Origin: Marinibacterium profundimaris
GTDB taxonomy: Bacteria > Pseudomonadota > Alphaproteobacteria > Rhodobacterales > Rhodobacteraceae
Direction of reading: 5' to 3'
DNA length: 64,000 nt
Assembly (NCBI RefSeq): GCF_002210095.1
Contig: NZ_AQQR01000006.1
Span: 217,573 to 281,572 of the forward strand
The position numbers were made by a program, and so were the translations under genes. Below, piece after piece: positions 46,230 to 55,742 of the stretch; position 1 is the first letter of the stretch; every line of letters begins with the position of its first letter. The notes under the pieces are model-generated. The model was not told the DNA's origin and made no database searches. It worked only from the letters and a program-made list of their open reading frames with translations.

Positions 46230-47108
46230 TCATGTCGACCCCAGGAAGGCCCTGAGCGCTGCCAGCGTCTCATCCGGAGATTGCTCGATGAAGAAATGCC
46301 CGCCCGGGATCGCCTCGGTCTGCATGTCGCTCAGCCGCTCCGTCCAGGTGGCGGGCACGTCGTAATGCCGCGCCATCGCCCCCTGCGCCCCGTAAAGCAC
46401 CAGCGCCGGGCAGGGCACCCGCCGCTTCAGGTCCTTCCGGTCGGCCTCCAGGTCCAGCGTCAGCGCCGCCCGGTAATCGTCGCACATCGCCGCGATCACC
46501 ACCGGCCGCCGCCAGCTCTGCCGGTACAGCTCCAGCGCGGCGGCCGGGAAGTCCGACAGCTCTGCCTTTCCGAAGCCCAGCAGGCAGCGTTCAAAATACC
46601 GATCCGGATCGGCCGCGATCATCTGCTCGGGAAACGGCGCCGGCTGGGCCAGGAAGAACCAGTGATAATAGGCCGCCGCTACCTCCGCCGTCAGATGCCT
46701 CAGCAGGTGACGGGTCGGCACGATATCCATCAGCGTCAGGCTCAGCAGCCGCTTTCCATGATCCAGCCCCATCCGGTGCCCCGTCCGCGCGCCCCGGTCA
46801 TGGCCCACCAGGTGGAACCGCTCGAACCCCAGCGCGCTCATCAGCGCCGCCTGGTCCGCGGCCATCTCGCGAAAGGTCATCCCCTCGACACCCCCGGGCG
46901 CCGAGCTTTCGCCATAGCCCCGCAGATCCGCCGCGATCACCGTGTAGTCCCGCGCCAGCTTCGGCGCGATCTCGCGCCACATGGCCCGCGTCTGCGGAAA
47001 CCCGTGCAACAGAAGCACCGGCGCGCCCTGACCGCCCCGGGAATACCCGATCCGCTGCCCGTTCACCTCGGCCACCTCGTGGCTGAACCCCGGGATCACC
47101 TCCATCAT
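46230..47108 (-). CDS. alpha/beta hydrolase, haloacetate-dehalogenase-like
   Basis: A 292-residue alpha/beta hydrolase. The nucleophile elbow reads HLVGHDRGARTGHRMGLDH, where an aspartate replaces the usual serine and RGAR follows, the signature of fluoroacetate/haloacetate dehalogenases and related epoxide hydrolases. The oxyanion HGFPQTRAMW and the catalytic histidine in GGHFFIEQ are present. The halide-binding pocket cannot be judged, so epoxide hydrolase or ester substrates remain possible. The double ATG at 47108/47105 follows a strong AAGGAGG site. Its transcript ends in the palindromic element at 46168. Confidence 0.87.
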   Translation of the reverse strand: MMEVIPGFSHEVAEVNGQRIGYSRGGQGAPVLLLHGFPQTRAMWREIAPKLARDYTVIAADLRGYGESSAPGGVEGMTFREMAADQAALMSALGFERFHLVGHDRGARTGHRMGLDHGKRLLSLTLMDIVPTRHLLRHLTAEVAAAYYHWFFLAQPAPFPEQMIAADPDRYFERCLLGFGKAELSDFPAAALELYRQSWRRPVVIAAMCDDYRAALTLDLEADRKDLKRRVPCPALVLYGAQGAMARHYDVPATWTERLSDMQTEAIPGGHFFIEQSPDETLAALRAFLGST

Positions 47109-47218
47109 GCGCGCCTCCTTTCTGCATCCGTCCGAAGGTGCCCTTCCGCCACCGCCCGGGTCAATGCACCATGACCCCCCAAAAAAAACGACAGAAGCAG
47201 CAGAGAGACCCCCTGCTG

Positions 47219-47256
47219 CTTCACCTTTGTCCAAATACTCATGCCCCGCAGGGGCA
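47219..47256 (-). repeat. short copy of the GAGTATTT 3' element
   Basis: Downstream of the M20 peptidase stop in sense orientation: a TGCCCC GCA GGGGCA hairpin (47242-47256), then GAGTATTTGGACAAAGG and TGAAG. It matches the tail of the structured repeat, with its own single hairpin in front. Confidence 0.7.
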
Positions 47257-47261
47257 CCCCG

Positions 47262-48635
47262 TCACTCCGACAGGGCCGCCAGCACCCGCGCCCAGGAACG
47301 CGTGCCCTTGTGGAAGCTCTCCACGTCGTATTTCTCGTTCGGCGAATGGATCTGGTCGTCGTCCTTGCCGAAGCCGATCAGCATCGGCGTCACGTCCAGC
47401 AGCCGGGCGAAATGCCCCGCGATGGGGATCGACCCGCCGCAGCCGATGAAGGCCGCCTCGTCCGGCCATTCGTCCGACAGCGCCCTGCGCGCCGCCTCGA
47501 AAGCCGGGTCCGACGTGTCGAAGGCCCCCGCGCGCGAGGCGCCGTGGGCCTTGAATTCCACCGAGCAATCGGGCGGCACCATCCCCTTCACCATCGCGCG
47601 GAAGTTTTCGCGGATTTCCAGCGGGTCCTGGTCCCCCACCAGCCGGAACGAGATCTTGGCGGAGGCCTGCGACGGCAGCACCGTCTTGAAGCCGTCGCCG
47701 GTATAGCCGCCGATGATCCCGTTCACCTCGCAGGTCGGCCGCGACCAGATCTGCTCCAGCGCCGAGAAGTCCTTCTCGCCCGCCGCCTCGCTCAGGTCCA
47801 CGCCGCCCAGGAAGGACCGCGCGTCAAATCCCAGTCCCGACCATTGCTCCTTCTGCTCTTCCGAAATCTCCGGCACGCCGTCGTAAAAGTTCGGCACGGT
47901 GATCCGGCCGTTCTCGTCATGCAGCGAGGCGATGATCTTCGACAGCACCCGGATCGGGTTGATCGCCGGCCCGCCGAACATGCCCGAATGCAGGTCCTTG
48001 GACGCGGCGGTGATGGTCAGCTCCTCGCCCAGCAGCCCGCGCAGCATGGTGGTGATCGCCGGCACGCGGCTGTCGAAGAGGCCGGTGTCGCAGATCAGCG
48101 CGAGATCCGCCTTCAGCTCCTCGGCGTTCTCTTTCATGAAGGGCACCAGCGAAGGCGAGCCGCTCTCTTCCTCGCCCTCGAAGAAGAAGGTGATGCGGCA
48201 GGGCAGGGTGCCGTTGACGGCCTTCCAGGCGCGGCAGGCCTCGACAAAGGTCATCAGCTGGCCCTTGTCATCGGCCGCACCGCGACCGCGGATGACGCGG
48301 CCTTTCGCGGTGTCCTGGATTTCCGGGTCGAACGGGTCCCGGTTCCACAGGTTCAGCGGATCGACCGGCTGCACGTCATAGTGTCCATAGAACAGCAGAT
48401 GCGGTCCGTCGCCCTCGACGTGGCCCACCACCATCGGATGGCCCGGCGTCTCGCGCTTGCCGGCCGCCACGCCCAGCGACTTGAGATCGGCCACAAGCCA
48501 GTCGGCGGCGCGGTCGCACTGATCCTTGTAGGCGGGATCGGTCGAGATCGAGGGAATGCGCAGCAGCTCCATCAGGCGGTCGAGGGAAGCGTCGAGATCG
48601 CTGTCGATTCGGGACAGCACGGCGTCGAGGGACAT
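47262..48635 (-). CDS. M20 family dipeptidase
   Basis: A 457-residue zinc peptidase of the M20/M25/M40 family (carnosinase-like dipeptidases). Zinc and catalytic residues are visible in FYGHYDVQPVD, RGAADDKGQLM and FFFEGEEESGS, with a dimerisation domain at about residues 210-360 and the last zinc ligand in GFGKDDDQIHSPNE. It most likely cleaves small peptides in the cytoplasm. Start at 48635; the ribosome site (TAGGTTTCGC) is weak. Its 3' end carries a short GAGTATTT element. Confidence 0.93.
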   Translation of the reverse strand: MSLDAVLSRIDSDLDASLDRLMELLRIPSISTDPAYKDQCDRAADWLVADLKSLGVAAGKRETPGHPMVVGHVEGDGPHLLFYGHYDVQPVDPLNLWNRDPFDPEIQDTAKGRVIRGRGAADDKGQLMTFVEACRAWKAVNGTLPCRITFFFEGEEESGSPSLVPFMKENAEELKADLALICDTGLFDSRVPAITTMLRGLLGEELTITAASKDLHSGMFGGPAINPIRVLSKIIASLHDENGRITVPNFYDGVPEISEEQKEQWSGLGFDARSFLGGVDLSEAAGEKDFSALEQIWSRPTCEVNGIIGGYTGDGFKTVLPSQASAKISFRLVGDQDPLEIRENFRAMVKGMVPPDCSVEFKAHGASRAGAFDTSDPAFEAARRALSDEWPDEAAFIGCGGSIPIAGHFARLLDVTPMLIGFGKDDDQIHSPNEKYDVESFHKGTRSWARVLAALSE

Positions 48636-48725
48636 GAGCGAAACCTATCGTTGGTGGAACGCGGCGACCCTATCAGGCCCGCGCGCCGCGTCCAGTGGGC
48701 CGGCCCGGCGCCGCGCCGTCAGGCG

Positions 48726-48761
48726 GGGCGCCGGGCGGGGCAACTGGGCGCCGGGCGGGGC
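48726..48761 (+). repeat. 16-bp direct repeat with a 20-bp period
   Basis: GGGCGCCGGGCGGGGC occurs at 48726 and again at 48746, 77 bases upstream of the hemA FnrL-type box. A 20-base period is about two helical turns. It may be a binding site, or slippage in GC-rich sequence. Confidence 0.4.
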
Positions 48762-48837
48762 GGGGGCCGTCCGTCCCCTTTCCGCGCCGCCTGTTTCCGA
48801 TCGGAACGCCAGGTTTCTTCATGCGCTCCCGGGACGA

Positions 48838-48851
48838 TTGATCCACGTCAA
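48838..48851. promoter_or_regulatory. FnrL/FNR-type box upstream of hemA
   Basis: TTGATCCACGTCAA matches TTGAY-N4-RTCAA exactly. Its centre is about 70 bases upstream of the start point predicted from the adjacent promoter, a class I activator distance. hemA of Rhodobacter relatives is known to respond to FnrL. Confidence 0.8.
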
Positions 48852-48881
48852 GGATGCGACATAGGTGCAGGGTCTACTGAC

Positions 48882-48910
48882 TTGCTATCGAGATACCGGA
48901 TCTTTAGGTA
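48882..48910 (+). promoter_or_regulatory. predicted hemA promoter
   Basis: TTGCTA and TAGGTA separated by 17 bases, 76 bases upstream of the hemA start codon. The 350-base gap 48636-48985 holds this promoter, the FnrL-type box and the direct repeat; I see no gene in it. Confidence 0.55.
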
Positions 48911-48985
48911 TTTCGGAGTTTACAAGCCACGGGTCCCGCCGATTGCGGCGGGAAAGGGTGAGAGCCCGCAGCAGGAGACGAGACG

Positions 48986-50209
48986 TTGGACTATGCCGCC
49001 CAGCTTGAAAGCGCCATCGACCGCTTGCACGAGGAAGGGCGCTATCGCACCTTCATCGATATCGAGCGTCATCGCGGCGACTTTCCCCACGCAACCTGGA
49101 CCCGCCCAGACGGGACCCAGCACGATGTGACGGTGTGGTGCGGCAACGACTACATCGGCATGGGCCAGCACCCCGTCGTGCTCGACGCGATGCACGAGGC
49201 GATCGACGCCTCGGGCGCCGGCTCCGGCGGGACGCGCAACATTTCCGGCACCACGGTCTTCCACAAGAGACTGGAGGCCGAGCTTGCCGACTTGCACGGC
49301 AAGGAATCGGCGCTGCTCTTCACCTCGGCCTACATCGCCAACGATGCCACGCTGTCGACCCTGCCAAAGCTCTTCCCGGGCCTCATCATCTATTCCGATG
49401 CGCTCAACCACGCCTCGATGATCGAGGGGGTGCGCCGCAACGGCGGGGCCAAGCGGATCTTCCGCCACAACGACCTGGACCATCTGCGCGAGCTGCTTCA
49501 GGCCGATGATCCGGCTGCGCCGAAACTGATCGCCTTCGAGTCGGTTTATTCGATGGACGGCGATTTCGGGCCAATTGAAGCAATTTGTGACCTCGCCGAT
49601 GAATTTGGTGCCCTGACCTATATCGACGAGGTTCACGCCGTCGGAATGTACGGCCCGCGCGGCGCCGGGATCGCCGAACGCGACCGGCTGATGCACCGTC
49701 TCGACATCATCAACGGGACCCTCGCGAAGGCCTATGGCGTGATGGGCGGCTATATCGCGGCCAGCCACAAGATGTGCGATGCGATCCGGTCCTATGCCCC
49801 CGGGTTCATCTTCACCACCTCGCTGCCGCCCTCCGTCGCGGCCGGTGCGGCGGCCTCGGTGGCCTTCCTGAAACGTGCGCCGGAGCTGCGCGAGAAGCAT
49901 CAGGAACAGGCCAAGATCCTGAAAACGCGGCTGAAAGCCCTGGGTCTGCCCTTTATCGACCATGGCTCGCACATCGTGCCCGTGATCGTCGGCAACCCGG
50001 TGCACACCAAGATGCTGTCGGACATGCTGCTTTACGATTTCGGCATCTATGTCCAGCCGATCAACTTCCCCACCGTCCCCCGCGGAACCGAGCGTCTGCG
50101 TTTCACGCCCTCGCCGGTGCACAGCCCCAAGGACATGGACAGGCTGATCGGCGCGCTGGATTCGCTCTGGGCACATTGTGCGCTCAATCGCGCCGAATTG
50201 GCCGGCTGA
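48986..50209 (+). CDS. hemA: 5-aminolevulinate synthase (C4 pathway)
   Basis: Condenses glycine with succinyl-CoA to 5-aminolevulinate, the first step of haem and, in phototrophs, bacteriochlorophyll synthesis. The 407-residue protein has [14 protein letters not shown], the glycine-rich [12 protein letters not shown] loop, the PLP-ring aspartate in [13 protein letters not shown] and the PLP lysine Lys248 in [12 protein letters not shown], the same number as in Rhodobacter. Start is TTG 48986, preceded by a strong CAGGAGACG ribosome site; no ATG or GTG fits as well. Oxygen regulation is likely from the upstream FnrL-type box. Confidence 0.97.
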   Translation: MDYAAQLESAIDRLHEEGRYRTFIDIERHRGDFPHATWTRPDGTQHDVTVWCGNDYIGMGQHPVVLDAMHEAIDASGAGSGGTRNISGTTVFHKRLEAELADLHGKESALLFTSAYIANDATLSTLPKLFPGLIIYSDALNHASMIEGVRRNGGAKRIFRHNDLDHLRELLQADDPAAPKLIAFESVYSMDGDFGPIEAICDLADEFGALTYIDEVHAVGMYGPRGAGIAERDRLMHRLDIINGTLAKAYGVMGGYIAASHKMCDAIRSYAPGFIFTTSLPPSVAAGAAASVAFLKRAPELREKHQEQAKILKTRLKALGLPFIDHGSHIVPVIVGNPVHTKMLSDMLLYDFGIYVQPINFPTVPRGTERLRFTPSPVHSPKDMDRLIGALDSLWAHCALNRAELAG

Positions 50210-50319
50210 CGCCGCGACTTCTTCGCAGCAACATGGGCCTGTGTTAACGTCCCCTTAAAACAAGGCGGTATCGAATCGAGATCTGATTCGAGCGTCATGG
50301 GACATGGGGCATACTGGCA

Positions 50320-51549
50320 ATGATCGGGCGGCGTGATCCACGCAGGACTACCGAACATCCGGACGGCGAGGTTGCCGACCGGATCAAAAGCTTTGATGAT
50401 TTCGAGCTCAAGCTCGGAGACGTCATGCGGGGTGAGCGGGCCACGATGGGCAAGTCCCTTCTGGACGTTCAGCGCGAGCTTCGCATCAAGGCCACCTACA
50501 TCGCCGCGATCGAGAATTCGGATCCCTCTGCCTTCGACACGCCGGGCTTCATCGCGGGCTACGTGCGATCCTACGCGCGCTACCTGAACATGGACCCGGA
50601 ACAATGCTTTGCCGCCTTCTGCGAGGAAAGCGGCTTTTCCGTCGCCCATGGCATGTCGGCCGAGGCGTCTAGCGTGCGCAAGACACCGGTGCCGATGCGG
50701 GTCAGCCGCCGGAAGGCCCAGGTGGAAAACGACCCGTTCCTGTCGCCGAAGCTGCCCTTCGCGCCGTCCGGCTCCAGTTTCTGGTCCGATTTCGAGCCGC
50801 GTGCGCTGGGTTCGATGCTGGTGCTGGTCGCGCTGATCGGCGGGATCGGCTACGGCGGCTGGATGGTGCTGAAACAGGTTCAGCAGGTGCAGCTTTCGCC
50901 GGTGGAACAGACCCCGGTGGTGCTGTCGGATCTCGATCCGCTGGACGCGGCCGCCGCCCGCAGCGGGGGCGCCGAGGATCCCGCGACCGCCGCCGCGCCC
51001 ACGGCCGAGGCGATGGACCGGCTGTATCGCCCCGCCGCGCTGGATCTGCCGGTTCTCGTGGCGCGCGACGCGCCGATCTCGACCCTGGACCCCGACAAGG
51101 TCGGCACCCTGATGCCAAGCGCGCTGCCAGAGGTCGACCTGGCCGATGCCACCCCGCAGGGTCCGCATCCGCTGCCGGCCGGCGCGACCCCGCAGGTGGT
51201 CGAGGATGCCGCGCCGACGCTGGTGATGGTGGCCGTGCGCCCGTCCTGGGTAAGGGTCCGCAGCGCCGACGGCTCGGTGATCTACGAAGGCATCATGGAG
51301 CCCGGCGAAACCTATGACGTGCCCGCAACCGAAGAGCCGCCGACCCTGCGCGCCGGTGAATCCGGCGCCGTCTACTTCGTGATGAACGGCGCGCATTACG
51401 GCCCGGTGGGTCCGTCCGGCACGGTCACATCGAACATCCCGCTCTCGATTCCCGAAGTGTCGGATCGCTACCAGGTCGCCGATCTCGGTGCCGACAGGGA
51501 CCTGGCCCGCGTCGTGGCCGAGGCGCAGACCATCTCCGTGGAGCCCTGA
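50320..51549 (+). CDS. RodZ-like helix-turn-helix membrane protein
   Basis: A 409-residue protein with the RodZ layout: a cytoplasmic HTH_25 domain (about residues 32-100, KLGDVMRGERATMGKSLLDV and YVRSYARYLNMDP), a basic linker, one membrane helix (about 163-185, SMLVLVALIGGIGYGGWMV) and a periplasmic part of proline/alanine-rich linker plus a C-terminal beta domain of the DUF4115 type (VRPSWVRVRSADGSVIYEG). RodZ links MreB to the wall-elongation machinery. It precedes ispG with 250 bases between, an arrangement seen in many proteobacteria (rodZ-ispG). ATG at 50320 begins the family-like region. Confidence 0.87.
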   Translation: MIGRRDPRRTTEHPDGEVADRIKSFDDFELKLGDVMRGERATMGKSLLDVQRELRIKATYIAAIENSDPSAFDTPGFIAGYVRSYARYLNMDPEQCFAAFCEESGFSVAHGMSAEASSVRKTPVPMRVSRRKAQVENDPFLSPKLPFAPSGSSFWSDFEPRALGSMLVLVALIGGIGYGGWMVLKQVQQVQLSPVEQTPVVLSDLDPLDAAAARSGGAEDPATAAAPTAEAMDRLYRPAALDLPVLVARDAPISTLDPDKVGTLMPSALPEVDLADATPQGPHPLPAGATPQVVEDAAPTLVMVAVRPSWVRVRSADGSVIYEGIMEPGETYDVPATEEPPTLRAGESGAVYFVMNGAHYGPVGPSGTVTSNIPLSIPEVSDRYQVADLGADRDLARVVAEAQTISVEP

Positions 51550-51802
51550 CCGGTTCCCAGGCCACGTGGGGCTGCCACAGCGCGGCCCCGGATCCATATG
51601 GCAAGCCATTGACCGTGCACCGGTCTTCGCCAGCCCGTTTCATCCCATGACAGACACCCGTTGACCAGCGCCCCGACCCGGGCGCCTGCCGTCACCGAAG
51701 CCGTGTGGCGTCGCCAAGGCGGCGGGCGCCGATCCGAAGGCGCTCATTGCCACGCGCGGCCTTGAAGACTATCTAGCGGGTAAGCATTCCGAGGAGGCGC
51801 TC

Positions 51803-52924
51803 ATGTCGCTGAACCACGTCCGCCCGTGGCGCAACATCTACCGCCGCACGTCCCGGCAGATCATGGTCGGCAACGTCCCAGTGGGGGGCGATGCGCCGAT
51901 CTCGATCCAGACCATGACCAACACGCCCACCACCGACGTGGCCGCCACCGTGGCCCAGGTGCAGGCAGCGGCTGAGGCAGGGGCGGATATCGTCCGCGTC
52001 TCGGTCCCGGACGAGGCGTCGTCCAGGGCGCTGAAGGAGATCGTGCGGGAAAGCCCCGTGCCGATCGTGGCGGACATCCATTTCCACTACCGCCGCGGGA
52101 TCGAGAGCGCGGAGGCGGGCGCGGCCTGCCTGCGGATCAACCCGGGCAATATCGGCGACGAGAAGCGGGTAAAGGAGGTCATCGCGGCGGCGCGGGACCA
52201 TGGCTGTTCGATGCGGATCGGGGTCAACGCCGGCTCGCTGGAGCGGCACCTGCTGGAGAAATATGGCGAACCCTGCCCGGAGGCGATGGTGGAATCGGGG
52301 CTGGAGCATATCCGGATCCTAGAGGACAACGATTTCCACGAGTTCAAGATTTCGGTGAAGGCCTCGGACGTGTTCCTGTCGGCGGCGGCCTACCAGGGCA
52401 TCGCCGAGGCGACGGACAAGCCGATCCATCTGGGCATCACCGAGGCGGGCGGGCTGACCAGCGGCACGATCAAGTCGGCGATCGGGCTGGGCAACCTGCT
52501 GTGGATGGGGATCGGCGACACGCTGCGGGTCTCGCTCTCGGCGGATCCGGTCGAAGAGGTCAAGGTCGGCTACGAGATCCTGAAAAGCCTCGGGCTGCGG
52601 CACCGGGGGGTCAACATCATCTCCTGCCCGTCCTGCGCGCGGCAGGGGTTCGACGTCATCAAGACGGTCGAGGCGCTGGAAAAGCGGCTGGAGCATATCA
52701 AGACCCCGATGAGCCTGTCGATCATCGGCTGCGTGGTCAACGGGCCGGGAGAGGCCCTGATGACCGACGTTGGATTTACCGGCGGCGGGGCCGGGTCGGG
52801 GATGGTGTACCTGGCCGGCAAGGCAAGCCACAAGATGTCCAACGAGCAGATGATCGACCATATCGTGGAAGAGGTCGAGAAGAAGGCCGCCGAGCTGGAC
52901 GCCGCGCCCGAAGCGGCCGAGTGA
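51803..52924 (+). CDS. ispG: 4-hydroxy-3-methylbut-2-enyl diphosphate synthase
   Basis: A 373-residue iron-sulfur enzyme of the non-mevalonate isoprenoid pathway that reductively opens MEcPP to HMBPP. It has a TIM barrel ([38 protein letters not shown]) and a C-terminal [4Fe-4S] domain with cysteines in [12 protein letters not shown] and [10 protein letters not shown], the latter with the fourth-ligand glutamate. ATG 51803 follows GAGGAGGCG. Its stop is 7 bases before the palindromic element. Confidence 0.97.
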   Translation: MSLNHVRPWRNIYRRTSRQIMVGNVPVGGDAPISIQTMTNTPTTDVAATVAQVQAAAEAGADIVRVSVPDEASSRALKEIVRESPVPIVADIHFHYRRGIESAEAGAACLRINPGNIGDEKRVKEVIAAARDHGCSMRIGVNAGSLERHLLEKYGEPCPEAMVESGLEHIRILEDNDFHEFKISVKASDVFLSAAAYQGIAEATDKPIHLGITEAGGLTSGTIKSAIGLGNLLWMGIGDTLRVSLSADPVEEVKVGYEILKSLGLRHRGVNIISCPSCARQGFDVIKTVEALEKRLEHIKTPMSLSIIGCVVNGPGEALMTDVGFTGGGAGSGMVYLAGKASHKMSNEQMIDHIVEEVEKKAAELDAAPEAAE

Positions 52925-52931
52925 CGGACAC

Positions 52932-52984
52932 TGTCCCACGCGTGGGACACTTGGCGGGTTTAATGATTTCAATGGCTTGCAGTC
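52932..52984 (+). repeat. 53-bp element with perfect 18-bp palindrome, copy 2
   Basis: TGTCCCACGCGTGGGACA, then CTTGGCGGGT, TTAATGATTTCAATGG and CTTGCAGTC, directly after ispG in sense orientation. It agrees with the 46168 copy in the whole palindrome and most of the arm. The remaining 250 bases to the next gene (to 53237) hold a GC-rich stretch with no feature I can support. Confidence 0.8.
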
Positions 52985-53237
52985 GCGCCTTTACTTTTCG
53001 TTAAGATCTGGCCCGTCAGCAGGATGGGTCTGTCGCCGGCACCAGTCGGCGCGCTGCGCGCCGGCATCCGCGCGAAATGCGCGCCCGACACGCGGGGCGG
53101 CGGACCGGACAGGACCGGCCGGGGCGGGTGCGCACGTCCGGGCGCCAGTGCGGTCCCGAACGATGCCCTGCCACTTTATACCCTGACGGAAGGGAACGCA
53201 GCGGCGGTTCGCGGGTTTGTCTTCAAAGGAGGCGCCC

Positions 53238-53606
53238 ATGACCCGCACCGTATCCCGTATCACGTCCCATGCCGAAGACATGCTGCCCGAGCGGCTGCGC
53301 GACCCTCTGCCCGAGGCGCGGCCGCACCGTATCTCTCCGATTGCCTATGCCGGTGGCATGCTGGCGCTGGGCGCCGCGCTGCTGATCGCCAAGCCGAAGA
53401 TCGGCCGGGTGCCGGAGCCGAAACAGGGCGGAGATGTCCCGCGCCGCAGCCGCGTGCGCCGCGCCGCCCAGGTGGGCCGCGACGGGGCGCAGACCTTTGC
53501 GCCCTCGAACGTCACCGATTCCATCGGGCGGTCTCTGATGATCGGCGGCACGGCCCTGCTGCTGACCCGGATCCTGGACGAGATGAGCGGGCGGGACGGG
53601 CAATAA
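53238..53606 (+). CDS. small protein with central membrane helix, unknown function
   Basis: A 122-residue protein not recognised. It has a polar N terminus, a hydrophobic helix at about residues 37-53 (PIAYAGGMLALGAALLIAK), a very basic stretch (PRRSRVRRAAQVGRD) and a second weaker hydrophobic segment (SLMIGGTALLLTRIL) near the end. ATG 53238 has a near-ideal AAAGGAGGCGCCC ribosome site, the main reason to trust it as a gene. It is followed by a terminator. Confidence 0.65.
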   Translation: MTRTVSRITSHAEDMLPERLRDPLPEARPHRISPIAYAGGMLALGAALLIAKPKIGRVPEPKQGGDVPRRSRVRRAAQVGRDGAQTFAPSNVTDSIGRSLMIGGTALLLTRILDEMSGRDGQ

Positions 53607-53652
53607 GCCCGGGCAGGACGCCGCGCCCGCGCCGCATGAAGGCACACACAGG

Positions 53653-53684
53653 AAGGCCGCACCGTGACATCCGGCGCGGCCTTT
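53653..53684 (+). terminator. terminator after the small membrane protein
   Basis: AAGGCCGC / GCGGCCTT stem with a 15-base partly paired loop, followed by TGTTCCTT. About 45 bases past the stop. Confidence 0.6.
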
Positions 53685-53892
53685 GTTCCTTGTGGTCCCT
53701 GGCGGCCGGGCGCGTCATCGGGCGAAGAAATCGAATACGGCAGGTTCGGAGGGCGTTGTACGGGGTCAAATGTGCCACGCCAAGCGACGTGATGCCGCCC
53801 CTGTGACCGGACCTGCGGTCTGTCCGGACGTGAAGAGGCCGATCCCGACAGAGAGGGCCGGTACAGAGTGGCAGATATACAGGGCAGGTACA

Positions 53893-53969
53893 TGGTAGGC
53901 CCGGCAGGACTTGAACCCGCAACCAAAGCGTTATGAGCGCTCTGCTCTAACCAATTGAGCTACAGGCCC
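53893..53969 (-). tRNA. tRNA with CAT anticodon (probably Ile2, else elongator Met)
   Basis: A 77-base tRNA on the minus strand: acceptor GGGCCTG / CGGGCCT, anticodon loop CTCATAA, T loop TTCAAGT, encoded CCA. The C4-G69 and C5-G68 pairs are those that the lysidine synthetase TilS favours in tRNA-Ile2, so isoleucine (AUA) is more likely than methionine. Position 1 pairs with T72 as G-T. Confidence 0.85.
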
Positions 53970-54105
53970 GCCTGACCCATTGGGGTAGCATGATCGCCGG
54001 CGGCGTCAAGCCTTGACGCGCGCCTTGGCATTGCAAGCCTGCGGCCAATGGACTACGCCGCGCCGGTAGACGTGAAAACAGCCCGACCGGGGCAGGAGAG
54101 CCGCG

Positions 54106-55152
54106 ATGAGCGAGACCAAGAACGGGATGACCTATGCCGAGGCAGGGGTCGATATCGATGCGGGCAACGCCCTGGTCGACCGGATCAAGCCGGCGGCGGC
54201 CTCGACGAACCGCGCCGGGGTGATGTCGGGCCTGGGCGGGTTCGGCGCGCTGTTCGACCTGAAGGCGGCGGGCTACGACGATCCGATCCTGGTGGCGGCG
54301 ACCGACGGCGTGGGCACCAAGCTGCGCATCGCGATCGACACCGGAGAGGTCGACGGCGTGGGCATCGACCTGGTGGCCATGTGCGTCAACGACCTGGTCT
54401 GCCAGGGGGCGGAGCCGTTGTTCTTCCTGGATTACTTCGCCACCGGCAAGCTGGAGACCGAAAGCGCCGCGCGCATCGTCGAGGGCATCGCCGAGGGCTG
54501 CCGCCAGGCCGGCGCCGCGCTGATCGGCGGCGAGACGGCCGAGATGCCGGGCATGTACCCGGCGGGCGATTTCGACCTGGCGGGCTTTGCCGTGGGCGCG
54601 ATGGAGCGCGGCTCGGCCCTGCCGGCGGATGTGGCGAAAGGCGACGTGCTGCTGGGGCTGGCCAGCGACGGGGTGCATTCGAACGGCTATTCGCTGGTGC
54701 GCCGGCTGGTCGAGGCCGAGGGCCTGCACTGGGAGGCCGCGAGCCCGTTCAGCAACGGCCGGCTGGGGGCCGCGCTGCTGGCGCCGACGCGGGTCTATGT
54801 GAAGCCCTGTCTTGAGGCGATCCGCGCGGGCGGCGTGCACGGGCTGGCGCATATCACCGGCGGCGGGCTGACCGAGAACCTGCCGCGCATCCTGCCCGAG
54901 GGGCTGGGCGCGGAGATCGACCTGGGGTCGTGGAAGCTGCCCCCGGTGTTTGCCTGGATGCAGGGCGCGGGCGGCATCGCCGAGGCCGAGATGCTGAAGA
55001 CCTTCAACTGCGGCATCGGCATGGTTTTGGTTGTGGCCGCCGACCGGGCCGAGGCCCTGGCGGATCTGCTGGGCGAGGCCGGAGAGACGGTGCACCGGCT
55101 GGGCGAGGTCACGGCCGGCGAGGGGATCCGCTATACCGGCACGCTCGCATGA
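54106..55152 (+). CDS. purM: phosphoribosylformylglycinamidine cyclo-ligase
   Basis: Fifth step of purine synthesis: ATP-dependent ring closure of FGAM to AIR. The 348-residue protein has the AIRS/ThiL-like fold with [26 protein letters not shown] and [20 protein letters not shown], plus [10 protein letters not shown] and [16 protein letters not shown] 54106 follows a CAGGAGAGC site. It overlaps purN by ATGA. Confidence 0.97.
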   Translation: MSETKNGMTYAEAGVDIDAGNALVDRIKPAAASTNRAGVMSGLGGFGALFDLKAAGYDDPILVAATDGVGTKLRIAIDTGEVDGVGIDLVAMCVNDLVCQGAEPLFFLDYFATGKLETESAARIVEGIAEGCRQAGAALIGGETAEMPGMYPAGDFDLAGFAVGAMERGSALPADVAKGDVLLGLASDGVHSNGYSLVRRLVEAEGLHWEAASPFSNGRLGAALLAPTRVYVKPCLEAIRAGGVHGLAHITGGGLTENLPRILPEGLGAEIDLGSWKLPPVFAWMQGAGGIAEAEMLKTFNCGIGMVLVVAADRAEALADLLGEAGETVHRLGEVTAGEGIRYTGTLA

Positions 55153-55742
55153 GCGGGGCGCGCGTTGCCATCCTGATCTCGGGCGGTGGCACCAACATGG
55201 CGGCGCTGGTCGACAGCATGGGCGAGGACCATCCGGGCCGCCCCGTGCTGGTCGTGTCGAACCGGGCCGATGCCGGAGGGCTGGAGAAGGCGCGCGCGCG
55301 GGGTGTCGAGACCGTCGTCGTGGATCACCGGGGCTTTGCGGATCGCGAGAGTTTCGAGGCGGCGGTGACGGCGGAGCTGGAGAAGGCGGAGGCGGACGTG
55401 GTCTGCCTCGCCGGGTTCATGCGGGTGCTGACGCAAAGCTTCGTAAGCCGGTGGGAGGGGCGGATCCTGAACGTGCATCCCTCGTTGCTGCCGAAGCACC
55501 GGGGGCTGAACACCTATGCGCGGGCGCTGGCGGCCGGGGACACGGAATACGGCGCGACGGTGCATGTGGTGACGGCCGAGCTGGACGACGGGCCGATCCT
55601 GGGGCAGGTGCGGCTGCCGATCGAGCCGGGGGACACGGCCGAGGAGATGAAGGCGCGGCTGGGGCCCTGGGAGCATCGGCTGTATGTCGCGGTGCTGCGC
55701 CGATTCGCGGGCGGAGAGCCGGGCGTGGTGCAGTTGCCCTAG
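55149..55742 (+). CDS. purN: phosphoribosylglycinamide formyltransferase
   Basis: Uses 10-formyl-tetrahydrofolate to formylate GAR, the third step of purine synthesis. The 197-residue protein has [13 protein letters not shown] near the start, the catalytic Asn and His in [14 protein letters not shown] and the Asp in [10 protein letters not shown]. It is translationally coupled to purM (ATGA). The next 262 bases before rnd are somewhat AT-richer, with no gene seen. Confidence 0.97.
   Translation: MSGARVAILISGGGTNMAALVDSMGEDHPGRPVLVVSNRADAGGLEKARARGVETVVVDHRGFADRESFEAAVTAELEKAEADVVCLAGFMRVLTQSFVSRWEGRILNVHPSLLPKHRGLNTYARALAAGDTEYGATVHVVTAELDDGPILGQVRLPIEPGDTAEEMKARLGPWEHRLYVAVLRRFAGGEPGVVQLP

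Noticed and set aside
43877..49130. Long frames opposite the sensor kinase (minus) and the M20 peptidase (plus)
   Set aside because: Both lie over strongly conserved coding sequence and read as low-complexity Arg/His/Gly protein.
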